Made by a program: the position numbers and the translations under genes | The notes under the pieces: model-generated | What the model was told of the DNA's origin: nothing | Database searches by the model: none | Seen by the model: only the letters and a program-made list of their open reading frames with translations | In this document: piece by piece, positions 8,428 through 18,200 of the stretch | Numbering within the stretch: the stretch's first letter is position 1 | Layout: the number at the start of each line of letters is the position of its first letter | Assembly (NCBI GenBank): GCA_017400135.1 | Contig: JAFPVJ010000021.1 | Coordinates: 1 to 64,000 of the forward strand | DNA: 64,000 nucleotides | Reading direction: 5' to 3' | Source of the DNA: Bacteroidales bacterium | GTDB lineage: Bacteria; Bacteroidota; Bacteroidia; Bacteroidales; UBA932

Positions 8428-9516
8428 ATGGAAGGCCTGGGCCTGAGAAAGCGCCTGGCGCTGGACATCACGAAAAAGCTGCAGGACGACGTGATCGCCG
8501 ATCACCCGCTCCGGCAGCTTTTTTGGGAATGTACCCTCCGCTGCAACCTTGCCTGCCGGCACTGCGGCAGCGACTGCCGGATACAGTCCCTGCAGAAGGA
8601 TATGCCGCTGGAAGACTTCTGCCGCATACTGGATTCGGTCTCGAAAGTCTACGATCCGCACAATGTGATGATCAACGTCACCGGCGGAGAGCCGCTGATG
8701 CGTCCCGACCTCGAACGCTGCGGCCGCGCCTTCTACGACCGGGAATTCCCTTGGGGCATGGTGACCAACGGACTGGCCCTTACTGAACGCCGCTACGAGT
8801 CTCTGCTGCGCAGCGGCCTGCACGCCATGACCATTTCCCTCGACGGCCTGGAAGAAGACCACGACTGGATGCGCGGTCGGAAGGGCAGCTTCACGCGGGC
8901 CTCGGAAGCCATCGGGATGGTGGTGCGCTCCGGCGAGATCGCCTTCGATGTCGTCACCTGCGTCAACCGGCGCAACCTGGCCTCCCTGGGTGCGGTCAAG
9001 GAGCATCTGATCAGCCTTGGCCTCAAAGACTGGCGTCTGTTTACCATCTTCCCCGCAGGACGGGCCGCCGCCGATCCTGACCTCAAGCTCTCGGGAACCG
9101 AACTCCGGCAAATGATGGAATTCATCCGTGACACCCGGCGTGAAGGCCGGATCCATTGCAACTACGGTTGTGAAGGCTTCATGGGCCCTTGGGAAGGCAA
9201 AATCCGCGACCACTTCTATATGTGCAATGCAGGGGTCACCATCGCCGGCATCCTCGCCGACGGCTCCATCTCCGCCTGCCCCAGCATCCGCGCCGATTAT
9301 CACCAAGGAAACATCTACAAAGACGATTTCATCGAAGTCTGGAACACCCGCTACCAGCCCTATCGCGACCGCTCCTGGATGAAGACCGGAGTGTGCGCCG
9401 ACTGCCGCTACTTCAAATGGTGCCGCGGCAACGGCATGCACCTGCGCGACGGAGGCGGCCAGCTTCTCGCTTGCCGCCTCCGTGAAATGTCTCTCGCCCA
9501 GGGCCTCAGACCTTGA
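8428..9516 (+). CDS. Radical SAM/SPASM enzyme of the rSAM/lipoprotein system
   Basis: This 362-residue enzyme has the radical SAM cluster C39-x3-C43-x2-C46 (CNLACRHC), the NVTGGEPL SAM-binding motif and TISLDGLEEDH. The C-terminal SPASM-like region contains CNAG, ACPS, CADCRYFKWCRG and a last Cys in LLACRL, enough ligands for auxiliary Fe-S clusters. Enzymes of this group usually modify peptides, and the neighbouring lipoprotein is the obvious candidate. The last 11 bases overlap the convergent pssA gene. The chemistry catalysed cannot be read from the sequence. Confidence 0.87.
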   Translation: MEGLGLRKRLALDITKKLQDDVIADHPLRQLFWECTLRCNLACRHCGSDCRIQSLQKDMPLEDFCRILDSVSKVYDPHNVMINVTGGEPLMRPDLERCGRAFYDREFPWGMVTNGLALTERRYESLLRSGLHAMTISLDGLEEDHDWMRGRKGSFTRASEAIGMVVRSGEIAFDVVTCVNRRNLASLGAVKEHLISLGLKDWRLFTIFPAGRAAADPDLKLSGTELRQMMEFIRDTRREGRIHCNYGCEGFMGPWEGKIRDHFYMCNAGVTIAGILADGSISACPSIRADYHQGNIYKDDFIEVWNTRYQPYRDRSWMKTGVCADCRYFKWCRGNGMHLRDGGGQLLACRLREMSLAQGLRP

Positions 9517-10225
9517 AGAGCGCGAAGCCCAGGTTCATCAGGATGTAGACCAGGAAACCCAGCAGGACCGCCAGCGACCAGTTGAGCCCCAGCGACCAGA
9601 CGATCGCGATGCAGAGCAGGACATTGACCGCGAAGGCGATGCGCTTGCGGACCACCAGGGAATCATCCTCCCGGCTGAATTTCATCGAAAACATCGGCAC
9701 CTCGCTCACCAGCAGCGCCGAAAGCACTACCGACAGGACTGGGATGAACACATACCCGGAGGCCCAAGTCGCCAGAAACGTCTGCATGTCATGCGCGATG
9801 AAATAACACAGCGAGCCGCAGACCATCGCGCAAACCGGCGTCGGCAGCCCCAGGAAAGAAACATGCTGCCGCTCGTCCAGATTGAACTTCGCCAGCCGCA
9901 GGCCGCTGAACACCGCAATCACCAGCGGCACATAGCACCAAAAACTCTCGCCGAACGTGCACACCCGCATCAGCTTGTACATCATCACCGCCGGCAGCAC
10001 CCCGAACGTCACCACATCCGACAGCGAATCCAGTTCCTTCCCCATCGGAGAAGAAACCTTCAGCGCCCGTGCCGCCAGACCGTCGCAGAAATCAAAGACC
10101 GCCCCGGCCAGCATCCAGTAAAAGGCCCAGTCGAAACGAGCCTCCAAAGCGGCAATCACCCCGAGGACGCCGCAAAGCAGATTCATCGAGGTGATTGCAT
10201 TCGGAATATGTCGCTTGAAAGCCAT
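9506..10225 (-). CDS. pssA: CDP-diacylglycerol-serine O-phosphatidyltransferase
   Basis: PssA makes phosphatidylserine, the precursor of phosphatidylethanolamine, in the inner membrane. The CDP-alcohol phosphotransferase signature D-G-x2-A-R-x8-G-x3-D-x3-D is complete near residues 48-70 (DGLAAR ... SPMGKELDSLSD). The N-terminal HIPNAITSMNLLCG and several hydrophobic segments fit the family. The start is set at the ATG at 10225, which shares one base with the stop of the upstream peptidase gene (TGATG). A GTG at 10228 is an alternative. Confidence 0.94.
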   Translation of the reverse strand: MAFKRHIPNAITSMNLLCGVLGVIAALEARFDWAFYWMLAGAVFDFCDGLAARALKVSSPMGKELDSLSDVVTFGVLPAVMMYKLMRVCTFGESFWCYVPLVIAVFSGLRLAKFNLDERQHVSFLGLPTPVCAMVCGSLCYFIAHDMQTFLATWASGYVFIPVLSVVLSALLVSEVPMFSMKFSREDDSLVVRKRIAFAVNVLLCIAIVWSLGLNWSLAVLLGFLVYILMNLGFALFKV

Positions 10226-11469
10226 CACTTGATACCAAGCTTATCCTTCAAAGCCTGCGGAAGCGCATCCTTATGGACCAGGATATCCAGGCTCTTGCCC
10301 TTCACGAAAGCCTCCGTGGCATACCAGATACCCTTGTACTTGCCGGTCTCGCCCCAGGAATTCTTGACCATGTAGTACTTCTTGCCATTCTGATCCTTGG
10401 CGATGCCGTAGATCTGCATGCCATGGTCATCCGTAGTCTGCTTGTTGTCAAACTCCTCCTGGCGGGACTCCTGGGTCACCTCGAACTCGACAGGCTCGGG
10501 GATCGCAGGTTTGACATCTTTCTTTGCATCTTTCTTGCCGGACTTGGCGGCCGGTTTCTCGGCGGCGGGACCCACCCAGCGCTCCTGGTCGGAACCGGCG
10601 GTCTGCTTGACCTCCGTATTCACCAGCACGGCCATGCCGTTGCGGGTGAAACCGGGCTCGCTCACGTCAGAGCCCCAGGCGACGGTGTAGCCGTTCATCA
10701 CGGCATCCTCCAGGACGGACATAAACTCGTCGATCGGAACGTTGTAAGCCAGATCGCCGCGCCAGTTGTCACACACCTCGATCGCGAACTGCGTATAGAA
10801 CGGATGGTGCGTGAAAGACGTCAGCGTCACATAATCGTCCGGATTGAACTTCAAGGCGTCCCGATACGAGGCCGGCGTGTATTCCTTGCCGTCCACGGTA
10901 AATATCTCCGGGCACTCACCCAGGTACGCGTCCAGAATGCCCTGGAAAGCGCGCTTCCAAGCCGTCGTCAGCTTGCGGTTGGGATTCTTGCTGGCAGCGT
11001 CGATGAAGCCCTTCAGGACCGCATCCATCTCGCCCTGGACGGGGAGTTCGGTACCATAGTTCATACCGGACATCGCCGACTGCGGCACCAGGCCGTAATC
11101 GCGGATCACGTGCAGCACGTCATCCGCCTCGCTGCCGGCGCTGAAGCCGAGACAGCCGTCCATGCGGACATACTTGATGCCACGCTCGAAATAAGACTTG
11201 CTGACCACATACATCTCGGAAAAGTCAGGATACTGCGCCTTATCCTCGATGCCGTTGATGCGGATCACCTCGGACTCCACGAAACCCAGCGCGGAGAACA
11301 CCCAGCAGGTGCCGCTGCGGTACTGGTTCTTGACGGAGGTGATGGGATTCTCCTTCACCACGGTGAACTGGTATTCGGGGAACTCGACAGCGGGCTTGGC
11401 CTGCTGACCAAAAACGGCCGTGCCAGCCAGCGCCGACACGACCGCCAGAATGATTCTGAAGGCTTTCAT
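10225..11469 (-). CDS. Secreted C1 family (bleomycin hydrolase-like) cysteine peptidase
   Basis: This is a 414-residue papain-fold peptidase with a signal peptide (cleavage near VFG-QQ, residue 21). The active-site Cys is C55 in RSGTCWVFSALG, the His is in DDHGMQIYG near residue 350, and the Asn is in VKNSWGETG near 371. Between the Cys and His halves lies a Lys/Ala/Pro-rich low-complexity insert (about residues 304-330). It belongs with the bleomycin hydrolase/PepC relatives that Bacteroidales secrete. It lies 4 bases after gapA and is coupled to pssA, so it is probably co-transcribed with gapA although the functions are unrelated. Confidence 0.88.
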   Translation of the reverse strand: MKAFRIILAVVSALAGTAVFGQQAKPAVEFPEYQFTVVKENPITSVKNQYRSGTCWVFSALGFVESEVIRINGIEDKAQYPDFSEMYVVSKSYFERGIKYVRMDGCLGFSAGSEADDVLHVIRDYGLVPQSAMSGMNYGTELPVQGEMDAVLKGFIDAASKNPNRKLTTAWKRAFQGILDAYLGECPEIFTVDGKEYTPASYRDALKFNPDDYVTLTSFTHHPFYTQFAIEVCDNWRGDLAYNVPIDEFMSVLEDAVMNGYTVAWGSDVSEPGFTRNGMAVLVNTEVKQTAGSDQERWVGPAAEKPAAKSGKKDAKKDVKPAIPEPVEFEVTQESRQEEFDNKQTTDDHGMQIYGIAKDQNGKKYYMVKNSWGETGKYKGIWYATEAFVKGKSLDILVHKDALPQALKDKLGIK

Positions 11470-11473
11470 AAAA

Positions 11474-12502
<1,029 letters not shown>

Positions 12503-12526
12503 TTATAAGCTTGGCCAAAAACCTTG

Positions 12527-12534
12527 CAAATTTA
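12527..12534 (-). promoter_or_regulatory. Bacteroidota -7 element for gapA
   Basis: The minus strand reads TAAATTTG, matching TAnnTTTG, about 55 bases upstream of the gapA start. The -33 half is not clear. Confidence 0.45.
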
Positions 12535-12558
12535 TCAAAAAAAAAGGATATTTCTCCA

Positions 12559-12566
12559 TATCTTTG
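12559..12566 (+). promoter_or_regulatory. Bacteroidota -7 element for surE-lpxB
   Basis: TATCTTTG matches TAnnTTTG exactly and lies 19 bases before the surE ATG. The preceding DNA is an A-rich run. The element divides the divergent gapA/surE region. Confidence 0.55.
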
Positions 12567-12585
12567 CACAAATTCTCGACCGAGT

Positions 12586-13446
12586 ATGAAGATACTGATC
12601 ACAAACGACGACGGATATCGCGCCAAGGGCATCCAGGTGTTGGTCAACATCCTGAAACGCTATGGTGAAATCACCGTCGTCGCTCCGAAATATGTCCAGT
12701 CCGGCGCCTCGATGGGCGTCACGATGGGCTATCGTCCCATCGCGGTCAAGAAAGTCCGCGAGGAGCCCGGCGTGGTCTGGTATTACCTCGACGGGAGTCC
12801 TGCCAGTTGTGTGAAGTTCGGGATCGGCAACCTATATACGGACGGCCTCCCCGACCTGCTGGTCAGCGGCATCAACCACGGCGGCAACTATGCCACGGCC
12901 GCCCTGTACTCCGGGACGCTGGGTGCCGCCCAGGAAGGAGCGCTCGTCAAGGTACCGTCCGTGGCCGTTTCCCTGGACAGTCTGGATCCGGACGCGGACT
13001 TCAGCGTGGTCGAGCGGTATCTTCCTCCCATCTTCGAGAAAATGGCCTGGCATCCGTCCCGACGTTTCGGCCTGACCTACAACATCAATTTTCCGGCCGT
13101 CCCGCCGGAAGAAGTCGCCGGCGTACGGGTTTGCAAGCAGGGCGTCATCCGCTGGGTGCGCGAGCTGTATCCCTACGATCCCGGCATCTACGAGCGGAAA
13201 GGTATCGATCATCGCGAGATCGGCATCACTTCCCTGCCGGAACCGGATCCCGAGTCTGACGAAATGTACTATGTGATGGGCGGCGAAATCGTCAAGGATC
13301 CGGACAACTCCGAGGAGACGGACGTGGAACTCATCGCCCGGAAATACATCACCGTGACCGCCCACAGCATCCTCACGACCGACCAGCGGGAGCAGCGGCG
13401 GCTGCGCTCGATCGGACTGGAAGAAATCCTGAACCCGAAAGCATGA
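12586..13446 (+). CDS. surE: 5'/3'-nucleotidase SurE
   Basis: SurE is a metal-dependent phosphatase acting on nucleoside monophosphates. The start is placed at the ATG at 12586, because the reading frame upstream of it (from 12511) runs through the promoter. From there the protein (286 aa) begins directly with the family motif MKILITNDDGY, whose two Asp bind metal. SGASMGVT and SGINHGGNYAT complete the active site. The stop overlaps the lpxB start as ATGA, so the two genes are coupled. Confidence 0.95.
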   Translation: MKILITNDDGYRAKGIQVLVNILKRYGEITVVAPKYVQSGASMGVTMGYRPIAVKKVREEPGVVWYYLDGSPASCVKFGIGNLYTDGLPDLLVSGINHGGNYATAALYSGTLGAAQEGALVKVPSVAVSLDSLDPDADFSVVERYLPPIFEKMAWHPSRRFGLTYNINFPAVPPEEVAGVRVCKQGVIRWVRELYPYDPGIYERKGIDHREIGITSLPEPDPESDEMYYVMGGEIVKDPDNSEETDVELIARKYITVTAHSILTTDQREQRRLRSIGLEEILNPKA

Positions 13447-14558
13447 AGTACTACATCATTGCCGGCGAAGCGAGCGGAGACCTCCACGGGAGCAACCTGA
13501 TGAAGGGACTTCGGGCCAAAGACCCGGAGGCCGTCATCCGTTTCTGGGGCGGAGACCTGATGCAGGCCGCCGACCCGGACGCGCAGCTGGTGCGCCACTA
13601 CAAGGAAGGCGCCGTCATGGGCCTGACCGAAGTCATCGCCAAGGCGCGCACCCTCCTGGGTAACGTGGATTTCTGCAAGAAAGACATCCTCGCCTGGCAG
13701 CCGGACGTCGTGATCCTGATCGACTACCCTGGATTCAACTTCAAGATCGCCAAGTTCGCCCACGAAAGCGGGATCAAGGTGTTCTACTACATCGCCCCGA
13801 AGACCTGGGCGTCCCGCGAAAAGCGGAATGCCTCCCTCAAGGCATGGGTGGACCGCCTTTTCATCATCTTCCCTTTTGAGAAGGATTATTTCGGCAGCCG
13901 CGGCATCCCTTATTCCTACAAGGGCAACCCACTGATCGACGCGGTCGACGCCCACGAGTTCAGCCGTCCCGTCGAAGGTTCCTACATCGCCCTCCTGGCC
14001 GGCTCCCGCAAGGGTGAAATCTCCCGCATGATGCCCCTCTGCATGGAGATCGCCGACCTGCTGGGCCGCGACGTCGTCATCGCCGGGGCCCCGGCACGCA
14101 GCAAGGAAGACTACGAGAAATACATCGGCACCCGCAAGAACGTCAAGCTCATCTTCGGGCGCACATACGACATCCTGAAATATGCCGACGCGGCCATCAT
14201 CAACTCCGGCACCGCTTCACTGGAAGCGGCCCTGATCGGCACGCCGCAGGTCGTCTGCTGGAGCACCAGCGCCCTGACGATGTGGGCCATCCGCCACATA
14301 TTCCACGTGGACAAGCATATCAAATTCATTTCCCTCGGCAACCTCATCATGAACCGCCCCGTCTTCCGCGAGTTGATCCAGGAAGAGTTCAACACCGCCG
14401 CCGTCTTCGCGGAACTGCGCCGCATCACGGAAGACAGCGCCTATCGGGCGAAAATGAAAGAGGGCTACCGCGAAATCCGCGAAGCCCTCGGAGGTTCCGG
14501 CGCGTCTGAAGCCATCGCCGGAGAAATGATCGCCTACCTGAAAGGTCAGATCCGGTAG
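13443..14558 (+). CDS. lpxB: Lipid-A-disaccharide synthase
   Basis: LpxB joins UDP-diacylglucosamine and lipid X to form the lipid A disaccharide. This 371-residue GT19 enzyme has the N-terminal motif IIAGEASGDLHGSNLMKGL, IDYPGFNFKIAKFAHESG, YYIAPKTWASREKR and the donor-site region NSGTASLEAALIGTPQVVCW. The length is normal. Pairing with surE is seen in other Bacteroidota. The last 13 bases overlap the convergent GDPD gene. Confidence 0.96.
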   Translation: MKYYIIAGEASGDLHGSNLMKGLRAKDPEAVIRFWGGDLMQAADPDAQLVRHYKEGAVMGLTEVIAKARTLLGNVDFCKKDILAWQPDVVILIDYPGFNFKIAKFAHESGIKVFYYIAPKTWASREKRNASLKAWVDRLFIIFPFEKDYFGSRGIPYSYKGNPLIDAVDAHEFSRPVEGSYIALLAGSRKGEISRMMPLCMEIADLLGRDVVIAGAPARSKEDYEKYIGTRKNVKLIFGRTYDILKYADAAIINSGTASLEAALIGTPQVVCWSTSALTMWAIRHIFHVDKHIKFISLGNLIMNRPVFRELIQEEFNTAAVFAELRRITEDSAYRAKMKEGYREIREALGGSGASEAIAGEMIAYLKGQIR

Positions 14559-15625
14559 AAGCGGGCGCGCAAGCCCTTCAGTACCAAGCCCTTCTCCCCT
14601 GCCTTCACCTCGAAGGACGGGGCCAGCCGCAGACTGCGGTAGCCCACCAGGAAAGACTGCTCCGTCTCGGAAGAAAGCGGATAATGCGCCTCTCCGTCGA
14701 CCGTCACTTCACCCTCTCCGACGAAGTTGAACTCAAGCACCAGGGCTCCGTATTCCAGGCGCTCCGGGCAGGTGAAGCCATACGTCTCCCCCGCCTCGAC
14801 CGCGACCTTGCGGGCCTTCTTCTGCGCCATCGGCTTCCGGCCTTCCGTCTGCAGCCAGCAGAAATCGGAAAGGATGATGTCGGCCTTGTCCCGGATAGCG
14901 TCCGCGTCGTGCGGCACCGGGAAGATGGACGACTGCGTATGCATTCCTGCCGCATGCATCGTGGCAATGTAAGCGGAGTCCAGCATGTTGTATTTCATCG
15001 TAGACATGCCCAGGCATCCTCCCAGGGGCTGCAGCTTCTCCACGCATTTCGCCGCCGAGGTACGGTCCGGATCCCACAGGATCTTGCAGTTCGAGAACGA
15101 ACGCGCGTAAGCGACACAGTCGAACACGTGCGTGAAACAGGTCCAGTCGTCCCCCATATACTCCTGTGCGACTTCGTAGGACGCCGGGATCTGGCTGTGC
15201 AGCACGGGGTGGATTCCGCAGCGCTTGCAGGCCTCCAGCATCTCGACGAGGGTCGGAATGGGCAGGCGCAGCGAGGGATTCTCCGAAGCCAGTACATACT
15301 TCGTACGCAAGTCTTCAAAAGAAGTCTCCGTGACCCGGACAGGCGTCTCTATTTCGGAATAATCCGACGCATTGCGCATGGTGCGGTTGATCGTCCCGTC
15401 GTGCATGATGACGAGGACGCTGTCCAGGGTGTACTTGACGTCCATCTCGATGGCCGGATAGCCGAAGCGCGCGGCCACCTCGATGCCGGTGACACTGTTC
15501 TCGGGAATCAGGTTCTCCAGGTGACAGCCGCGGTGGGCATAGACCGTGGGGAATTCGTCGGCTGCCGGACGGCAGGCGGACACGAGAGCCGCCAGGGCGG
15601 AGAAAGCAAACAGTATTCTTTTCAT
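14546..15625 (-). CDS. Glycerophosphodiester phosphodiesterase family lipoprotein
   Basis: The protein (359 aa) has a lipoprotein signal with lipobox VSAC (C18). The GDPD motifs AHRGCHLENLIPENS and EMDVKYTLDSVLVIMHD supply the metal-binding and catalytic residues (His-Arg, Glu-x-Asp, His-Asp). Enzymes of this family cleave glycerophosphodiesters to glycerol 3-phosphate. The region after residue 265 looks like a small beta-rich accessory domain not typical of the core. The ATG at 15625 is chosen because it gives a proper signal peptide. It follows the yggS-type gene after 17 bases. Confidence 0.85.
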   Translation of the reverse strand: MKRILFAFSALAALVSACRPAADEFPTVYAHRGCHLENLIPENSVTGIEVAARFGYPAIEMDVKYTLDSVLVIMHDGTINRTMRNASDYSEIETPVRVTETSFEDLRTKYVLASENPSLRLPIPTLVEMLEACKRCGIHPVLHSQIPASYEVAQEYMGDDWTCFTHVFDCVAYARSFSNCKILWDPDRTSAAKCVEKLQPLGGCLGMSTMKYNMLDSAYIATMHAAGMHTQSSIFPVPHDADAIRDKADIILSDFCWLQTEGRKPMAQKKARKVAVEAGETYGFTCPERLEYGALVLEFNFVGEGEVTVDGEAHYPLSSETEQSFLVGYRSLRLAPSFEVKAGEKGLVLKGLRARFYRI

Positions 15626-15642
15626 AATCCAATGATTGTCAA

Positions 15643-16296
15643 TCAAACACGCGGTCCGAAGATCGCGCTGCCGATGCGGACCTGGGTGGATCCGCAGCCT
15701 ACCGCGATGCGCCAGTCCTCTGACATGCCAATCGAAAGCTCCTTGAAGTCCTCCAGTTCCGGGAACAGGTCCCGAAGGTAATCCAGATACGAGGAAATCC
15801 GGATAAAGTCTGCCCGCACCATCTCTTCGTCGTCGGTGTGGGACGCCATCCCCATCAGGCCGCAGAAACGGATAAATTTGTATTTGTCGGCGTTGAAAAG
15901 GATATCCAGGACCTCTTCCTCGTAGAAGCCCTGCTTGGTCTCCTCTGCCCCGATGTGCAACTCCAGCAGCACGGGGATGACCTTGTCGTGCGTCTTGCCC
16001 CAGTCATCGACGGCTTCCAGCAGATGCTGTGAATCGACCGATTCCACCAGGGCGGCGTAGGGCAACACCATCTTGAGCTTATTGGTCTGGAGATGCCCGA
16101 TGAAATGCCACTCGATGTCCTGCGGCAGCTGCACCGCCTTGGCCGCCAGTTCCTGGGGCCGGTTCTCTCCGAAAAGGCGCTGGCCGGCCTGGTAGGCTTC
16201 CAGTATGCGATCGATGGGCTGGAATTTGGAAACTGCCAACAATCTGACGTTTGCTGGCAGTTCCTTCCTCAATTGTTCCAGGTTCTCGGTAATCAT
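15643..16296 (-). CDS. yggS: YggS/PROSC family pyridoxal phosphate homeostasis protein
   Basis: This is a single-domain PLP-binding TIM barrel (217 aa) without known enzyme activity that buffers free PLP. The PLP lysine is K24 in LLAVSKFQPID. FGENRPQELAAK, WHFIGHLQTNK and the C-terminal LSIGMSEDWRIAVGCGSTQVRIGSAIFG are family hallmarks. The open frame continues upstream into yidC, but the ATG at 16296, which forms an ATGA overlap with the yidC stop, gives the normal N-terminus. Confidence 0.94.
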   Translation of the reverse strand: MITENLEQLRKELPANVRLLAVSKFQPIDRILEAYQAGQRLFGENRPQELAAKAVQLPQDIEWHFIGHLQTNKLKMVLPYAALVESVDSQHLLEAVDDWGKTHDKVIPVLLELHIGAEETKQGFYEEEVLDILFNADKYKFIRFCGLMGMASHTDDEEMVRADFIRISSYLDYLRDLFPELEDFKELSIGMSEDWRIAVGCGSTQVRIGSAIFGPRV

Positions 16297-18200
16297 CGTT
16301 TGCCCTGTTTCTTCTGCTGCTCGCGCAGTTGCTGCTGCTGGAGGCGCTGGGCTTCTTCCAGGCGTTGCTGCCACTTGGACTTCTGCACCGGCTTGCCCTC
16401 GGAGGCCTTCACCTTGGCGAGGATCTCGTCCGGGTGGACGAACCACTTCTTGATGACGAAGGTCTCGCCCATCGTGATGAGGTTGGAGAGCAGGTAATAA
16501 TAGCTCAGACCGGAGGAGAGGTTGTTACAGATGAAATACATCATGATCGGCATCATCCACAGGCTCATGAACTTCATCGACTGCGCGTTAGGGTCGTTGG
16601 ACGCCGTCTGGTTGGCGGTGGTCATTTTGGAATAGAACCACATGGAGACCGCCATCAGCAGGGCGAAGAGGGAAATATGGTCGCCCAGCAGCGGGATGCG
16701 GTGGCCGAAACTGATGATCGAATCGTATGCGCTCAGGTCCTCGGCCCAGAGGAAAGGCTGCTGACGCAGCTCGATGGAGGCCGGGAAGAAGCGGAACATC
16801 GCCCACAGGATCGGGAACTGCAGCAGCATCGGCAGGCAGCCGCCCATCGGGCTGACACCTGCCTTCTTGTACAGGTCCATGGTCGCCTGCTGTTTCTTCA
16901 TCGCATCCTCCTGCTTGGGATACTTGGCGTTGATCTTCTCCATCTCGGGCTTGAGGGCCTGCATCTTGGCGGAGGAAGAATACGACTTGTAGGCGAACGG
17001 GAACACCACGATCTTGATGAAGAGGGTCATCAGGAGGATGATGATACCGAAGTTGCCGATGTACCGGTGCAGGAAGTTGAAGAGCGGAATGATGACGAAA
17101 CGGGTGAACCAGCCGACCAGCCAGCCGCCGAGCGGAATGATCTTCTCATACTTCTGGTCGTACGATTTCAGCGTCTGGAAGTGGTTGGGGCCGAAATACA
17201 TCTCATACCCCAGACGGATGTCGGCCGGGTTGTCGCGCCGGAGCTCTTCACGCATCCGGGCCTCGCAGGTCATAAGGTTGCGGCTCTCGTCCCCATCCGG
17301 GAAGAACGCGACAGACACGTCGCCGGAAGCGAACTGCTGCCGGGAACGGACGATGGCGGAGAAGAACTGCTGCTGGAAGGCGAACCAGCTCAGCTTGGAG
17401 TCGATGCGCTTGGATCCGTTGCGGCCTCGACCGATCTCGGCCGGTTTCTTCTCTCCTTCGAAATAGTAATCCAGTTTAGAATACTGGGACTCGTTCTTGA
17501 AACCCTTCTCCATCCGGGGAATCGTCATCGCGAAATCCACGTCCACGGAAGAGACGTTGCGCGGGATGATGCCCTCCATGCCGACGAAAGACAGGGTATT
17601 CTGCACCATGTAGGAGCCCTCCGGGAGCGCATAACGCTGCTCTATATAGCCGCCCGAAGCAAAAGGCAGGCGCATCACGAGCGTGGTGTCCGTCTGCTCG
17701 GCGACCTCGAAGACGAAATCGGAAGTCTTGATGAATTCGCCCGCATAGACGCTGACGGAATAGCTGCTCATCCCTTCCTTGAAGAGATAGAGGTCATCCT
17801 TCTCGTAAGTTTTGAAGTCCTTGATCCGGGCGGACCAAGGCTGGGCGCCCTTGGTCGTGAAGGCCAGGGCGAGTTTGTCGTTCTCCAGCGTCACAATAGT
17901 CCCTTCCGCCTGGTGGGCGCTCTCGAGGGCGGCATCCTTATAGATGGAGACAGGGGCCGCGGGCACGTCGGCAGATTCAGCGACCAGGCCGGAGGCGGAA
18001 TCCGCTGCAGCACGCAGGGCGGCGATGGAATCCATCTCCGCCTTGTGCTCCACATAATAGATGGAGTCCAGACGCGCCTGCTCGGCGGCTTTCTCGGCCT
18101 CGATGGCGGCCTGCTTCTGATACTGCTTCGACTGCCAGAATGTGAAGCCGAAGAGGAGCAGGCCGATCAGGACGAATCCGATAACCGAGTTTTTATCCAT
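16293..18200 (-). CDS. yidC: Membrane protein insertase YidC
   Basis: YidC inserts and folds inner-membrane proteins with or without SecYEG. The 635-residue protein has an N-terminal span (residues 5-20), a large periplasmic domain (about 40-350) of the Gram-negative type, and then the five-helix core containing FPFAYKSYSSSAKMQALKPE, GVSPMGGCLPMLLQFPI and SSGLSYYYLLSNLIT. The C-terminal tail is rich in Gln, Lys and Arg and is likely to contact the ribosome. Its start overlaps the end of the DUF349 gene by 8 bases. Confidence 0.96.
   Translation of the reverse strand: MDKNSVIGFVLIGLLLFGFTFWQSKQYQKQAAIEAEKAAEQARLDSIYYVEHKAEMDSIAALRAAADSASGLVAESADVPAAPVSIYKDAALESAHQAEGTIVTLENDKLALAFTTKGAQPWSARIKDFKTYEKDDLYLFKEGMSSYSVSVYAGEFIKTSDFVFEVAEQTDTTLVMRLPFASGGYIEQRYALPEGSYMVQNTLSFVGMEGIIPRNVSSVDVDFAMTIPRMEKGFKNESQYSKLDYYFEGEKKPAEIGRGRNGSKRIDSKLSWFAFQQQFFSAIVRSRQQFASGDVSVAFFPDGDESRNLMTCEARMREELRRDNPADIRLGYEMYFGPNHFQTLKSYDQKYEKIIPLGGWLVGWFTRFVIIPLFNFLHRYIGNFGIIILLMTLFIKIVVFPFAYKSYSSSAKMQALKPEMEKINAKYPKQEDAMKKQQATMDLYKKAGVSPMGGCLPMLLQFPILWAMFRFFPASIELRQQPFLWAEDLSAYDSIISFGHRIPLLGDHISLFALLMAVSMWFYSKMTTANQTASNDPNAQSMKFMSLWMMPIMMYFICNNLSSGLSYYYLLSNLITMGETFVIKKWFVHPDEILAKVKASEGKPVQKSKWQQRLEEAQRLQQQQLREQQKKQGKR

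Noticed and set aside
12511-12585. Upstream extension of surE
   Set aside because: The frame is open, but it runs through the promoter, and SurE proteins begin at the NDDG motif region given by the ATG at 12586.
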